Counted from the first letter of the stretch, positions 23,164 through 34,439 are shown. The stretch is 64,000 bases of DNA from Zhengitettix transpicula (GCA_037074705.1 CM073590.1:49561395-49625394); one strand, 5' to 3'. The notes: generated from the letters alone by a model not told the origin. Made by a program: numbers and translations.

Positions 23164-23207
<44 letters not shown>
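23164..23207. repeat. (TA)n microsatellite
   Basis: About 22 TA units, directly beside the solo LTR and next to the interrupted LINE coding sequence. Confidence 0.95.
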
Positions 23208-23211
<4 letters not shown>

Positions 23212-23214
23212 TAA

Positions 23215-23655
23215 ATAATGAAAAGTTAAGGTCCAAGAATCTAGCCTTGAGAAACATCGCAAATAATTAATCCGCAATCAGATAAATGAATATGCCCATC
23301 TTTAGTTTTACGATTTTTTAGATATGATTTATATGACAAGTAAGGCGTTTCTCGGCACTCCATAATATTCTAACTTTCTTAGTAAAATTTCATCAACCGT
23401 GTCGAAAGCCTTAGACAGATCAGCTAATATTCCCACTACCTTCTATCCCTCATCCAATGAATTTTGAATAAAGTCGTACATTGAACTATTTATTGATTTT
23501 CTTTTAACAAAGCCATGCTGGGAGGAACTTAAAATATTACATTTTCTAAAGAAGTTATGTAGTTTGATGTGAATTATTTTTCAAAAGATTTGGAAAAAAT
23601 AGGAATCAGAGAAATGGGTCTGTAATTTGATACGTCGGATGGTGAACGCAATTTT
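23215..23655 (-). pseudogene. LINE reverse transcriptase, N-terminal half
   Basis: The minus-strand translation reads PSDVSNYRPISLIPIFSK, then QHGFVKRKS, then GILADLSKAFDTVDEILLRK and LEYYGVPRNA, and finally LIICDVSQG...LGP. These are the RT motifs in the correct order: the NYRPISL entry motif, the QHGF motif, motif A (D.SKAFDTVDH..L..KL..YG) at about 23385-23425, and motif B (SQGS.LGP) near 23245-23270. Stops occur after FEK and inside SQG-LGP. The frame would join to the YADD half on the other side of the solo LTR. Confidence 0.82.
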
Positions 23656-23669
23656 TTTCATAATCATAA

Positions 23670-26600
23670 ACATTGTTCAGCCATTATTATTGTTGTTATT
23701 GTTAGAGAGAGAGAGATAGAGATTTTCAATTCATTATTTACGACTCCATAATTATGCCCGTATCTGAGTCACTTCTTTACCATATTCGCCACATGCATCG
23801 CAAACGGCTGTTGATTGTCGGTTTAGTCTTTCAATTGATTACATACATTTAAAAAAAAAATATATAAGAACGTGTCTTCTATAAACCAGAAGTATTGTTT
23901 TCATCATTTCATCTGTCTGAAATCTTAGTACGAAGAGTACTAAGATGGTCGATTGTCTGATGTAAATTTGCATTTTTTTATTTTGATTAGCAGAGAAGTC
24001 CGACAAATAATCAGTTTGAATTCTACTACTATACTGCCTAGAAACAGTTTAAATTTCCTTATGAATTACATTATATTCCTGTTTGACTTAAGTAATAATA
24101 TAATATATTCACTTTACGCAGTTATTCAGCAATAAGGTGTTAAATTGGATTTAGGCCTATTACATCCGAACAAAATTACAATGATATTATTGTCCCATAT
24201 TTATCAATGTATAAACCTTTGTCGTAGGTATGAATAGCAGACCAAGGCCGTATCCTCAAACGACTTTCTTGACAATTAAAATAAAGAAATGGAACACGAC
24301 GACTACAACTGATGTGAGATATCAGATTTCGACGTGTGATACGAAGGCTATAGAAGCCAAACGAGATACTGCTTTTCTGGGCAATCTGACAAAACGTAGA
24401 GTTCAGTAGGAAAATATACTCCCTGTCAGAGACACAGAAAAGTAATTCCGTTATCCTGATAATTTCTTTCAATAGACGTATACTGTTAATATTAATATAG
24501 GAAAATAAAATTATAGAGTGTATGGAAACTACGGAACAAATTTCTTATACATAAACCCATACTGATTTCAAAAAAATGCGAATTAAATGTGTTAACCTTT
24601 GTACACTCTGTTAAAATGAAATCATTTGAACTTGGAAGTTTACAGAAAACAACAATATTAGATTATTAAATTGCAAGCGTGCATCAGAATTACGATGAAA
24701 TAAGAATCACAGAAGTTTTATGATTGCATAAAATTGTACACATGAAATGAAAGTTTTATGATAAAAATACGACATATTAGACAAAAATATATAACAAAAT
24801 CAGCAAATAAACAATTAGGCCAGAAAATTCGAGTTGTTTTTTAATTATTTCTGACACAATTAACGATAGCATTTGGACCATTTCAGCCTGTAAAAATAAA
24901 ATAATATCTGTACGTTGTAGAATCGAATTATTCTACTTTATCTATACGTTTCAGAAAACAAGTTAGTACGTATAAAAGTTAAAAAAAGAAGAACGGTCGG
25001 ACCGATTTTGATTAAACTTTTTCTATATTATATACGGCCCTAAAAATCAACATCAAATAACCATCCGCCATCGAAATATTATTGTCATCATGGGACAAGG
25101 ATTTTCTTGTCTATGCAAGGAAACGGGCTGAACGAGTATAGCTATGAAAATCAAATTTCTAGGCGAAGGACGATAGTCAGACCACTTAGTATTGAGTAAT
25201 TTGGGAAAACTATAAAAATAGCAATGAAACTAAAGTCACAACTTTAAAGAAACGAAGTTTTTAAAAAGTATTTAATGAATGACCAAATATGGACTCTGTA
25301 TATATTTTACTCCGCTGTGTTTACAATGTTCTTAATTCTGTTCATGATTTTATTCTTTCCTTAGTCTCTAACAAATTGGTACTCGGCAGTTCATCTCCTA
25401 CTCTCACGTTATGCACTCAGCTGTACACTGCCCATTATAACCAGTTTAATCCAATCAATTTTTATATCTAACTAGTCAACTGGTAACAGATTATATTTAC
25501 CTAAAACACAGGAGGATAGAAATGAGTTATAAGAACGACTACAAAGACGGAAAAATAGTCTGAAGCCCTATATTGTCAACCGTATACACCACAGACAAAT
25601 TTTTGTGCTACAAATTAAACCAAACGCTAATAATCCTGAAACATGTTTGCATTCCCCTACGTAGTAATGGTAGCCACCTCGTCTGATGAGTAAAGAGTCA
25701 GGAATTCTCACAAATGACTTGCATCCCGCCCTCACATTAATAATGCGGAAGGGCGGATCAACCAGGACATCGACCTGACTTTCTTCAGCTACCGACATTC
25801 AACACAAAAAATCCCTATATAAAGTTAAAAATAAGAAAAATTTCGAACCTGAACCACCTTTAATTGTCAAATGCAGGAATGTGCCAGACATGTAACTATC
25901 CCGACGTAGTCCCACCACCATGGCTTAATACAAAATGCACAATTTCATTCATTGAAGCTTATATAGTCTCCTTCCTAGTTCCTATTTTGTAATTTCCACC
26001 AACTCAAGAACCACAGCGTGTTAACGTAATTAAGTAGATTGCTTGTGAGCCATTCATCCATAGGATATTGATTATTTGTATAGAGTTTACCATAAGCATT
26101 TATTATTATCGGATTTGCTTTCATAAGTTTATCTTTTCCTCCAAAACAGCGAAGGAAAAGTAAGCCTATGCGTGGGTGAGTGCGGAATTCATCACACACA
26201 TCATGCAGCGGAGCAACGAAATCTTATCAGCTGTGGAATAATTCATCGCACGTGCTCTGAATTTCTAAATGTCTCTGGCGGGGAAAACGTTCTTTCGTAA
26301 CTAACGCATTCAGGAAGAGATTTGTACCATTCAGGTTTGGTTAATTCAACATGTGCATAAATTAAAAATGCGTTAAAGTGACATGTCGCTTTAGAATGTG
26401 TCATTGTCTTTGGCCCGACTTCTGCTTCAGTAATCCTATAATTATAGCTATAGTGATCCCTGACACTACATTGAATCATTTATCTGATAAATCGACAAAG
26501 AATTTTATTCCATCCAAATTTATTTCCGTCTAAATTACCTGCGTTCCAAAATGATTATTAATCACCTCGGTGAAACATCGTATGTCCGATTTTTATAATT

Positions 26601-27480
26601 CCACTAAATTTAAATTTTTATTAAAACCTACGAACTTTTTTTAGTTTTAATAAATGTTCCCTTCGTTCTAAGTCAGTACTGATAAATTAGCAGTAAACAT
26701 CAAATCGATAATAGCCGAACTTCGATCGTAAAGTGCGATTTCATCGCCTTAACAGGGAATTTATTTCAATTTTTTCTACAGTAAATCATGTACCAGTTTT
26801 CTTAATTGGCATCATTAAGCCTACGTGGTCACTATCAAAGAGTTCTTTTTGTTGAAAATTATTAGGCGATAAGCTTTTAACCACTTAACACGCCAGTGAA
26901 CGTTTATTTTTATTTGCGTGCTAATAAATTGCATGTGTCCGACGAACTGAAACATTTTACCCGTATCAAGTTTATTGTATGTCGTGTGATGAATACGAAA
27001 TTTTAACTTGCTGTGTTTTAACCAAATTTAGACGAACTTTTTTTGTAAACATTTTGCAAACATTTATAGCACCTTAGTTACTTATTCCACCAAGTTTTTT
27101 GTTATTACCGGAAATACAAAGCTTTTGTCTATTTATTATCATCCACGATTATTGGACCATAAAAACTTTAAAATAAATTTAAATTATTCTACACACTTGA
27201 CCTTCCACAATATTGTCGCTCCATTATTTCTTTAATCTTTCATATCCTGAAAATGAAATGTAGAAAAATTGAAAACGTATCTGTCCTTCTTGTTCAGAAA
27301 AAACAGAGAAAATTTTCCATTCTTAAAATATACAATATATTTATATGACATCAATTCAATTAATCCTATATACGTCGACCAAAATGCCAGGATTATTTAA
27401 TTTAATAAAACTTAAATATTAAAAAGGTTGAAAGTTTCTCTCATTTCCTTGGATCCTCTTCATTGCACAAGTATTACGTG
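23670..27480. other. No recognised element
   Basis: AT-rich with scattered ORFs. The minus strand at 25568-26479 has three ORFs of 74-78 codons in one neighbourhood, with a higher density of W, C and charged residues than the background. No domain or splice pairing could be recognised. A (GA)n run lies at 23705-23720. Confidence 0.5.
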
Positions 27481-27484
27481 GACC

Positions 27485-28262
27485 GGAAAGTAAATTGAAA
27501 AAAAGACAAATTCTTAATCTCCCTTGTTATCAACAAAATTTTACATCTTGTGTGAAAATTTTCAATGCCGGATCGATAAAAGTCAATGCGTTTTTGAGAA
27601 ATATTTCTGGAGATGGCATTTTGGACATCATCCAAGTTTTCAATTTATTTTCCACTTAGAAAATTTTGTAGAATAAATGGAAATCCAGTGAAACAATATT
27701 GGGCGAGTATGTTTTGGTGTGGCAAAACCTCCCACCCCATAAATTAACATTTTCCATGGTTCGTGTTGCGGAGTGCGGCCTTGCATTATCGTGTTAGAGA
27801 ATGACGCTTTTTCTGTTGACAATCGCTGGGCACTTTTCAAGTAAATATTGATTTACTCGATCAAATTGTTGACAGTAAAGGCCTGCAATCACAATTTGTC
27901 CAGGTTTCAACACTTCAAAATGATCTACCCCAAAGACACAAAAAGCGCCTTTCTGAGGTGTAAACCTGGCTTAGCTGTATTTAGTGGCGATCCTTTCGGA
28001 TAGAGCCACTGCCTTTTGCATTTTGAATTATTATAGAGGTCCCATTTATCAACTCCAGTGATCAAACAATCAAAAAATGTTTCTGTATTGTACAGTCTAA
28101 GAAATTTGGATGGTCGACAAAAGGTTGGTTAAGAGTATTTGACAGTTCCGCGATTGTCTGACAGGGATTTTCTTCCACTTCCGCCCTTAACATGTCATTG
28201 TCTGAAGTTGTTGGTCTTACTGATCACAACGAGTCGAGTAGATCAAAATTACCTTATTTGAA
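27485..28262 (-). pseudogene. mariner transposase relic (second subfamily)
   Basis: The minus strand reads DNDMLRAEVEENPCQTIAEL and SNTLNQP, then TETFFDCLITGVDKWDLYNN and SKCKRQWLYPKG, then AKPGLHLRKALF, and later YCQQFDRVNQYLLEKCPAIV and a frame-shifted HDNARPHS-like stretch and YSPNIVSLDFHLF. These match successive parts of irritans/mellifera-type mariner transposases. The first catalytic TGDEKW has become TGVDKW and the third D-containing box YSPDLAPSDYHLF has become YSPNIVSLDFHLF. The N-terminal DNA-binding part is mostly missing and no TIRs were found. It is a different lineage from the copies at 16 and 43 kb. Confidence 0.82.
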
Positions 28263-28752
28263 CTCAGACATTTACGAACGAATTATGCACTAGGATAAAC
28301 ATCGCAAATGTTTATGGTAGCAACTGTTTTAATACTACCCTGGTGACAATGCCAGATATGCACCTCTTATGGCTGGCCATTTCACCATAAATAGCAAAAA
28401 AATGTAATATTTATTAATTTACGAATAAACAAGTTCTATAACCATAAAATGCCTTTGGAACGACTTTGAAGTACACAATGAGACGAACGCCGTGAGTATG
28501 AATATCAAAAAATTTAAAAAATACCATTCTTATATAAACATATCATCCAAATATTTTTATTATTCAATTATGTGAACGTAAAACAATGAAAATGAAATTT
28601 ATTTCCTATAATTTCAATACGTAGTAAAATTTTGGAAATATATTTCTTAAAACGTGTTTCCCACGCAGTGTTGCCGAAATGAGTGCATTGTTGACTTTTA
28701 ATATGAACAATGAAATTAGTTATTAGTAGATCCTAAAGTAAAATAAATAAAT

Positions 28753-28970
28753 TAACGTCTGATTGATTATTAATAATGCGAAAGAAACCAAATACAGACA
28801 AAAGAAGTGATAATATAAACACCACACAACTTTTCTGGAAGCCTTGTTTCTTTCTTCAGGTGCAGAAAAAACGTAAGAGTCTAGAGAGACATTCCCAGAA
28901 ACGTTGTGTGGTATTTATATTATCACTTCTTTTGACTGTATTTGGCTATCTTTCTCATTATCCTAAATTA
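28753..28970. mobile_element. PLE family 1 foldback
   Basis: Arms 28780-28838 and 28893-28956 are inverted copies of the PLE family 1 terminus (GATAATATAAA..CCACACAAC.TTTCTGG). They are separated by about 54 bp containing the rest of one end. The left arm keeps CTGAAGA/17 nt/GAAAA; the right arm has lost the CTGA box. No coding sequence. This copy shows the uninterrupted form of the site used by the mariner at 16 kb. Confidence 0.78.
28831..28859 (-). ncRNA. Hammerhead-like core, PLE family 1
   Basis: Minus strand: CTGAAGA, 17-nt spacer (AAGAAACAAGGCTTCCA), GAAAA. The last base of the GAAAC box is changed. Confidence 0.38.
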
Positions 28971-28974
28971 AATT

Positions 28975-29920
28975 ATAAAAACAAATTAAAAAACAATGTA
29001 TCATAAATTTAATTAAAATTATTTGTATCTGAATTATTTGTTCTTGTTATTTTATACTTTTGTACCAGAATAGGTTCCTAGATACGGAAATAGATGTTGT
29101 CTACTGCCAGGAAACTATTTTAATTTCATTAAAATGTTTATGATATATTGGCTGATTAATTTATTTACAAACTGTTGGATAAACCACAATTAAACCGCAA
29201 GGTGACGATTAATACTTTAATTAAATATAGAACACGAAATGGAGAATATTTAAGATCACGATGAACATAATTACCGGCGTTCTTGAAACTAAAATATAAT
29301 TAATTAAATTAAAGATTAATCCAAAGAATATTACATTAATCTCAATTTAAAGCGATCGTGCTCGAATCTAGTTATTTTTTATAGAATTATTCTTGTACAC
29401 CCTACATCTATTTAGTGCAGTGATTCAGAGCAAATTATTTAACGAACACTGAAACAATACTTGACATTAACAGTTGTTTTAATAAAACAAAGCTTTTCAC
29501 GGTTAAGCTTTCCTAGCTTAAATACTTGCATTGCTATGTCCACAGCTGGAAAGTATACAAATAGACTGTTCTTGTCATCGGACGTTAAAAACAAACATTC
29601 GTTTGACGGGACGCTGCAGTTAAAGCGAGTTCACGAAAGACGCGGACTTAAAAAATTATTAATTATACATGGTCGATCTTAATTATTATCATTATTTACA
29701 TATGGTAAGTTAAATCAGTTTTATATAATTTTATACAACAAATGTTTAAATTGATTTACTTTTAACTTTATATTCATAATGAGCCACTTCATTGAAGAAA
29801 TTTTTGTTCTTAAATTAATAATTAAAGTCATATATCTCAGTTTTTAAAATTAATGTACAATTTATGAAATCCCAAATTTGAGACGAAACGTTATTTTTAT
29901 ATACTTATATTAGGTTAATT

Positions 29921-29925
<5 letters not shown>
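28975..29925. other. AT-rich sequence, nothing recognised
   Basis: No domain-bearing ORF or repeat copy. It ends in the (TA)n tract that receives LTR B. Confidence 0.55.

Positions 29926-29933
<8 letters not shown>

Positions 29934-29955
<22 letters not shown>
29934..29955. repeat. (TA)n microsatellite left of LTR B
   Basis: About 11 TA units. The element beginning TGTAATGCC starts directly at its end. Confidence 0.9.
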
Positions 29956-29958
<3 letters not shown>

Positions 29959-30787
29959 AATGCCAATTAATTAGGCCATTAATTGGTTTTAATAAAATTT
30001 AATTGTAGCGGCAGGAGTTTCCAAAGCGACAAAGGAACCAGGCACTGTTACTTTGTCGGAAAGTCAAAAATGGCGTATGCGCGCTAAAACTCGAGACTAC
30101 GATAGTTCAGTTGGTGACGGGACATTTCGGTGGACGGAACAAATTATACTTGAGCAGAGACTAGCCGTCGTTTAATGTATCATTAAACAAAGTTGTGAAT
30201 TTAAGACAAAGTAAAAACATTCACGGAATTATTATCCCGTAAATATCGGTAAGTTAGTAGTTTTTACGTCTATCAGCAACCATGAAAGGAGTGCAGTTTT
30301 TACGCCTGTAGCCAGCCAGGAATAGTAAAGTTGCAGTTTAAGTCCCAAGCGGTAAAAAGACTAGCAAATCTATGAATCACAGGATTCATATAAGGCAAAC
30401 AGTCACCAGATAGCTGACAAAAAGCAGGGTCATCCGAGTTCCTGGGAGCCTATCAAGGTTGACTTAAAGAGTGTAAAATCTGTGAGCCGATATTAGAATC
30501 AGTGTAAAAATTTTGCAATAGTGTACTCCCGAAAATAAAAGGGATGCTGTAACCAGCTGGACAGATGTGAGTAACAAAATACAAAAATAATTATTTATGT
30601 AAACGTAATTAAAGGATAGAAGTCAGATTTGGTTCTAATTTAACTGTCAATCAGAGTTAATTTCTTTCCTTTTAATTTCTTCCTGTAGAGGTGCATGATC
30701 AAAGATTGAAGCCTTTCCCGGTGTAGTTGTTCAATATATTGTTCTCGGAGTTCAACCGGGTTTTGCATAATTATATTAGAACGCAAC

Positions 30788-30823
30788 GTTTCGACGACTA
30801 AAAGCTCTGTCGTCATCTTCTAG
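30788..30823 (-). ncRNA. Hammerhead-like core, PLE family 2 (left arm)
   Basis: Minus strand: a CTAGAAGAT box, 6-bp stem GACGAC/GTCGTC with a 10-nt loop, then GAAAC. Confidence 0.42.
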
Positions 30824-30860
30824 GCGAAGTCCTTCTTCTTCTTCTTTCTTCTTTCTTCGC

Positions 30861-30895
30861 CTAAAGATGACGACAGAGCTTTTAGTCGTCGAAAC
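30861..30895 (+). ncRNA. Hammerhead-like core, PLE family 2 (right arm)
   Basis: CTAAAGA (30861-30867; one change from CTGANGA), one T, stem GACGAC (30869-30874) with GTCGTC (30885-30890), then GAAAC (30891-30895). Confidence 0.45.
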
Positions 30896-31238
30896 GTTGC
30901 GTTCTAATATAATTATGCAAAACACGGTTGAACTCCGAGAACAATATATTGAATTTCTTCCTATTGACATATTGTCTGGCTGAATTATAAACTGTGTGTT
31001 AATTAGTTTTTTAAAACAACTTGTTGTGTCCATTGTCAAACCCAGTAGAGACCCTGATATCTAAAATTTTAAATTGTAATTGTTTGTGAGTTAAAGCAAC
31101 AAAATGGAAATAAATATTTATATGTTTTAAATTCTTGTTGATATTTCATTTAAATAACGCCTCATTGTTGATTATTACATTTTGGCTACCACAACGTGGG
31201 GCAAATTTCATTTAATTAATGTCATCTTGTTAATTATT

Positions 31239-31241
<3 letters not shown>

Positions 31242-31283
<42 letters not shown>
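31242..31283. repeat. (TA)n microsatellite shared by LTR B and LTR C
   Basis: About 21 TA units forming the only sequence between the two LTR derivatives, which have opposite orientation. Confidence 0.92.
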
Positions 31284-31286
<3 letters not shown>

Positions 31287-32296
31287 AATAACTCTTTATT
31301 AATGATTTAAATTAGTCCCACGTTGAAGTGCCAATTTGTAGTGATTAAAAATTAAATACACAATTAAATTGCCACGTTGAAGCGTCAATTTGTAGCCATT
31401 TATAATAAATGATTGGATTTTAATTAAAGATATCAGAGTTTAAAATATACAACAAAATTAATTTATTAACATCAAATTATTATAATCATTGAAATTATAT
31501 TCCATATTGGTAATAACTTGATAATAAGCCACGACTTGATTTCAGGGCCGACTATCGGGCAATCAATAAATAATATTTACGACAAACCATTTTTTATAAT
31601 TTACGAAGTGAGAAAATTCTTACTTTAAACAATCAGTGAAATATTGAAATCGGAAATCTGACAATAAAATATCATTTACTGTTAGGTTTACATATAATGA
31701 ATTGTTTGATTTACCTTATAGTTTTGCGATGCGAAAAAGTGGCTCGTGCACACCCGATTATTGCTTAACACGTTTTTAATATACAGGCCATGTTTTTCAC
31801 AGAATTTATTTGTGGTTATTATTTACACATGCTTGCTGTGTTCGACCACACCAATTGTTTCGCTGTTTTCTCGATCAATAAATTATTAAACTCATCAAAG
31901 TTTGGTTTTTAGCTCGATAAAATAATCGGGCGCCCAAAAACTGACGAATCGTACGATTCGTGAACGTATGCTAGACTCCGAAATTATTCTGCATCAGGGA
32001 AATAAACAGTCGGCATAGTATCGTCCCAGTTGTTTGCCCAAAGACTGGAAACCGGCGACTCCGAACACACTCTTTTTGAATTTCTGTACTGCACTCCTCT
32101 GCCTCTTAAACACACATTTCGAGCTCCCACAACACACTGAAGCTCCGCGCGTCCAGCAATGGTTCACGACAATACACACAACAAGCAACAATTATAGTCC
32201 CATATTCTTGTATACAAATCGTAATTTTATGCCGCCAACAATGCAAGTCCAAAAATCTTGTTCATAAATTAATTACGTTTATTTTTAATTACTACA
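31284..32296 (-). mobile_element. LTR derivative 'C' with two tandem PBS-stub modules
   Basis: On the minus strand the LTR runs from 32296 (TGTAGTAATTAAAAAT) to 31391 (...TTATAAATGGCTACA), 906 bp. It is followed by AATTGACGCTTCAACGTGGC (31390-31371), a 34-bp AT-rich stub ending CACTACA (31337), a second AATTGGCACTTCAACGTGGG (from 31336 down) and a final stub ending TTATTACA (31284). So an LTR end plus PBS-like unit occurs twice at a spacing of about 54 bp. The block GAAATCTGAC near 31651 is shared with the other LTRs. Related copies are at 58.1 and 61.4 kb. Confidence 0.72.
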
Positions 32297-32379
32297 ATAT
32301 ATACTGACTATTTATGACAAATTATAAAAACAACAGGCATTTGAAGTCATGAAAAGAAATTTATTAAAAATTACATTAC

Positions 32380-32410
32380 GTTTCGTCGATAATTTGCGAC
32401 AACTTCAAGT
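32380..32410 (-). ncRNA. Hammerhead-like core, PLE family 3
   Basis: Minus strand: CTTGAAGTT, 4-bp stem GTCG/CGAC with an 8-nt loop, then GAAAC. The inverted partner near 33295-33330 keeps CCTGAAAA and GCGACG but has a degraded GAAAC box. Confidence 0.42.
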
Positions 32411-32559
32411 ATGACGTTTTACACCAAAAAACCAAACAAATACAGTAATTAAAATAATTTTTATAAAGATTTGCAGATAAGAAATAATATAAAATTTGGT
32501 GGATTTAAATATTTTAAAAACAATTACATTGTTGAGTGTGGTTTACCATGAAAAACAAT

Positions 32560-33242
32560 TTAGAATTTAAAATGATAACGATATATAAATTAAATAATAC
32601 AAAAGCAAAGTGCCATAAATTTTGATCAAATTGTTAGGATCATTTTTTCTATTGATAGCCGTTTTATATGATCTAATATATACCATTTCACTCATTAATA
32701 TCCAGAAGTAGTTCCTGTCGTCATCCAAAATTAATACATCTATTATTATGATTCTTTAAATAATTTTTTTTGACAAATAATGAATAGTTTTGAATATTAC
32801 TATTTATGTTGCTTTGTGTTCACTTAACCTTGTTTTTAATGAGCGCTTAGTTGACCTATATATGATACCTTACATACAATCAATGCAATTAATTTTGTAA
32901 ATTACGTTGTGCTTATCTAAAATGTCAATTTTATCATTAAAAATATTTACTTTGTTTAAATACTTATGAGGTTTAAAAATAGTTCTGAGACCATACATTT
33001 CTAACATTTAATTGCATGCAAATATTGTAAAGTAAAACTATGAAAGTACTTTTTTTATTATCAAGTTTAATCTGTAAATTGTTACTAATATACCTGATAT
33101 TGTTTAATCTGACCTTTACGTACTTCGTTTTAAATGTAACGGGATGTGAATTTAGTAAAATAATATTCTTATCTTTAAGTAAATTATCTTTATGGTATTT
33201 AATATGAGATAATTTAATAGCTTTATCTACTAAATGTTTCAT
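32560..33242 (-). pseudogene. PLE ORF relic: end of RT and decayed GIY-YIG domain
   Basis: The open part at 32973-33242 begins MKHLVDKAIKLSHIKYHKDN and includes NIILLNSHPVTF, matching the conserved LVDRA..LS...FH..NL..I...LL.N.YP..F at the end of PLE reverse transcriptases. Further downstream, after stops, DKHNVIYKINCIDC and GIIYRSTKRSLKTRLSEHKA correspond to Y+I.C.DC...YIGQT.RSL.TR..EHK, with YIGQ changed to YRST and a stop before GIIY. Frames are broken afterwards. The RT fingers and palm are absent. Confidence 0.75.
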
Positions 33243-33389
33243 AATTTTTTTTTTTCATTATTGTATTTGTTTGGTTTTGTAGTATAAAACATTGTACCTG
33301 AAAAGGTCAAAAATTAGCGACGCGCCGTAGTGTAATTTTCAATAAATATATTTTTCTGACTTCAAATGGTTGTTTTTTATTTATTGTAT

Positions 33390-34385
33390 TAATTGTTTTG
33401 TGAATCATAATTTTTATGACTGTCAACAATTAACGTATTTATTGAAAAAATTAATACTGTATGTTTTAAAAAATATTGTACTTAATTACCTCTAATTAGA
33501 ATTCCCGGGGTTCGTAATGCTGCGACATCTGTGCCCTAGACTAGGGAACAGTTCTGTATACGTAAATTGTAGAGAAGTAAGGGTAAGGAACAAGTGAAAC
33601 ATAAAAGACGTAAAGAGAAAAAAAATGAAAATACAGAGTCTAATCAATAAAATAAAAAAATCTTTAGAGATCTCTAAATGAATCACGAAAAGCCCTTTCA
33701 TCATTTTTAAATAATGCAGTTTATTTATTAGTTATAGATAATATATAACTTATAAATAAATTCTATAGCTTACATATGCTACACTACTCAATTTAAAATT
33801 CTTAAATTTTAATATGAATTGTAATTCATGTATACTCAGAGAACTAATGACCTCCTCAAGGAACGTTGCATATTTCTCAGCGATTCTCATTGCGTTTTCA
33901 ATTATCTGTTCTGCGAAGCTGTGATTTTTCTCTTGCTCTTTTCCCACAAAGAAAGTAAACACTGAAATTTTATAATAATATGGATGCGGTCTTCAACTTT
34001 AAGCATCAAAATGTTGTGTTATAGAGACACGTATTCATAAGTAGCCACGGACTCGTTTCATAGATCTATTTAATCAGATAAATAAGTTGCTGAATTTAAA
34101 CTTTAACCAAATAAACATTTAGTATTTAGAGCACCTTGATATATAAAATTTATTTAAGAATATCTGCTTTGAACATCTCACAGGTCGCGGTTTATATGTA
34201 TTTTAACTAGATTAAATGTGAAAATCTCTTGATTTAAACGGCAATTTTAACACGAGCAGTAAATGTTACACGACCATTCCCTTTTAATATAATACGCACT
34301 CCAGCGTCTTTGATGATTCATTTGCGAGAAGGTATACAGTTGTAAAAGGCTAGATTACGATTGTAGCGCAATAGTTTTATAATTG
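33390..34385. other. AT-rich sequence, nothing recognised
   Basis: Short ORFs only, for example 33750-33962 minus, without domains. A short (TA)n tract closes it at 34386-34399. Confidence 0.55.
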
Positions 34386-34439
34386 GTATATATATATATT
34401 GTTTTAATGTAATTAGATATTAGCAAGGGTTCAGAGCTT

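Larger units (their letters stand above)
20808..23660 (-). mobile_element. Non-LTR retrotransposon (Jockey/CR1 group) split by a solo LTR
   Basis: The minus strand carries an RT relic from about 23655 to 21426 and a roughly 600-bp 3' noncoding tail ending near 20810. An AATAAA signal lies close to that end on the minus strand (about 20831-20836). The 5' end is truncated just before the first RT motif. A 1.08-kb solo LTR sits at 22071-23154 inside a (TA)n run that begins right after the codons for LPGF, splitting the RT gene. Together the coding parts cover roughly 330 codons of RT. The exact clade is not resolved. Confidence 0.8.
30685..30951. mobile_element. PLE family 2 hairpin inserted in LTR B, with 11-bp duplication
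   Basis: The sequence AATTTCTTCCT occurs at 30674-30684 and 30952-30962 on either side. The insert holds two roughly 100-bp arms (30730-30829 and 30855-30953) that are almost perfect inverted copies, with a (CTT)n-rich loop between them. A 45-bp stretch precedes the left arm. Each arm carries GACGAC/GTCGTC-GAAACG. This is an inverted pair of PLE-type ends without coding sequence. The related LTR at 50.7 kb lacks it. Confidence 0.78.
29956..31241 (+). mobile_element. LTR derivative 'B': LTR, PBS-like segment, 3' stub
   Basis: The LTR spans 29956-31179 (TGTAATGCC...ATTATTACA) and is about 946 bp once the 267-bp PLE hairpin and its duplicated 11 bp are subtracted. It is followed directly by TTTTGGCTACCACAACGTGG (from 31180) and GGGC, which looks like a retroviral primer-binding site related to the tRNA-Lys type (TGGCGCCCAACGTGGGGC). 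After only about 38 bp a second LTR-like end ATTATTACA appears (31241), and (TA)n follows. No gag-pol is present. Conserved blocks at 30601-30630 and 31036-31060 are shared with LTRs A, D, E and F. Confidence 0.75.
32315..33385 (-). mobile_element. Penelope-like element, family 3, flanked by inverted terminal copies
   Basis: The minus strand encodes the end of the RT domain and a decayed GIY-YIG domain (about 33242-32560). The noncoding end at 32453-32315 (containing TGTATTTGTTTGGTTTTTTGG, a GTCG/CGAC stem with GAAACG, and GACTTCAAATG) is repeated in inverted orientation at 33258-33384, upstream of the coding part. An inverted extra copy of the terminal repeat in front of a 5'-truncated PLE is the arrangement described for Penelope itself. 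The element is about 1.07 kb and unrelated in sequence to family 1. Confidence 0.78.

Noticed and set aside
25568..26479. Three neighbouring minus-strand ORFs as exons of one host gene
   Set aside because: No convincing donor-acceptor pairs join them and no protein family was recognised; left as unassigned.
31994..32267. Overlapping ORFs on both strands at 32.0-32.3 kb as small genes
   Set aside because: They fall inside LTR C, where the sequence is noncoding and less AT-rich, which explains the open frames.
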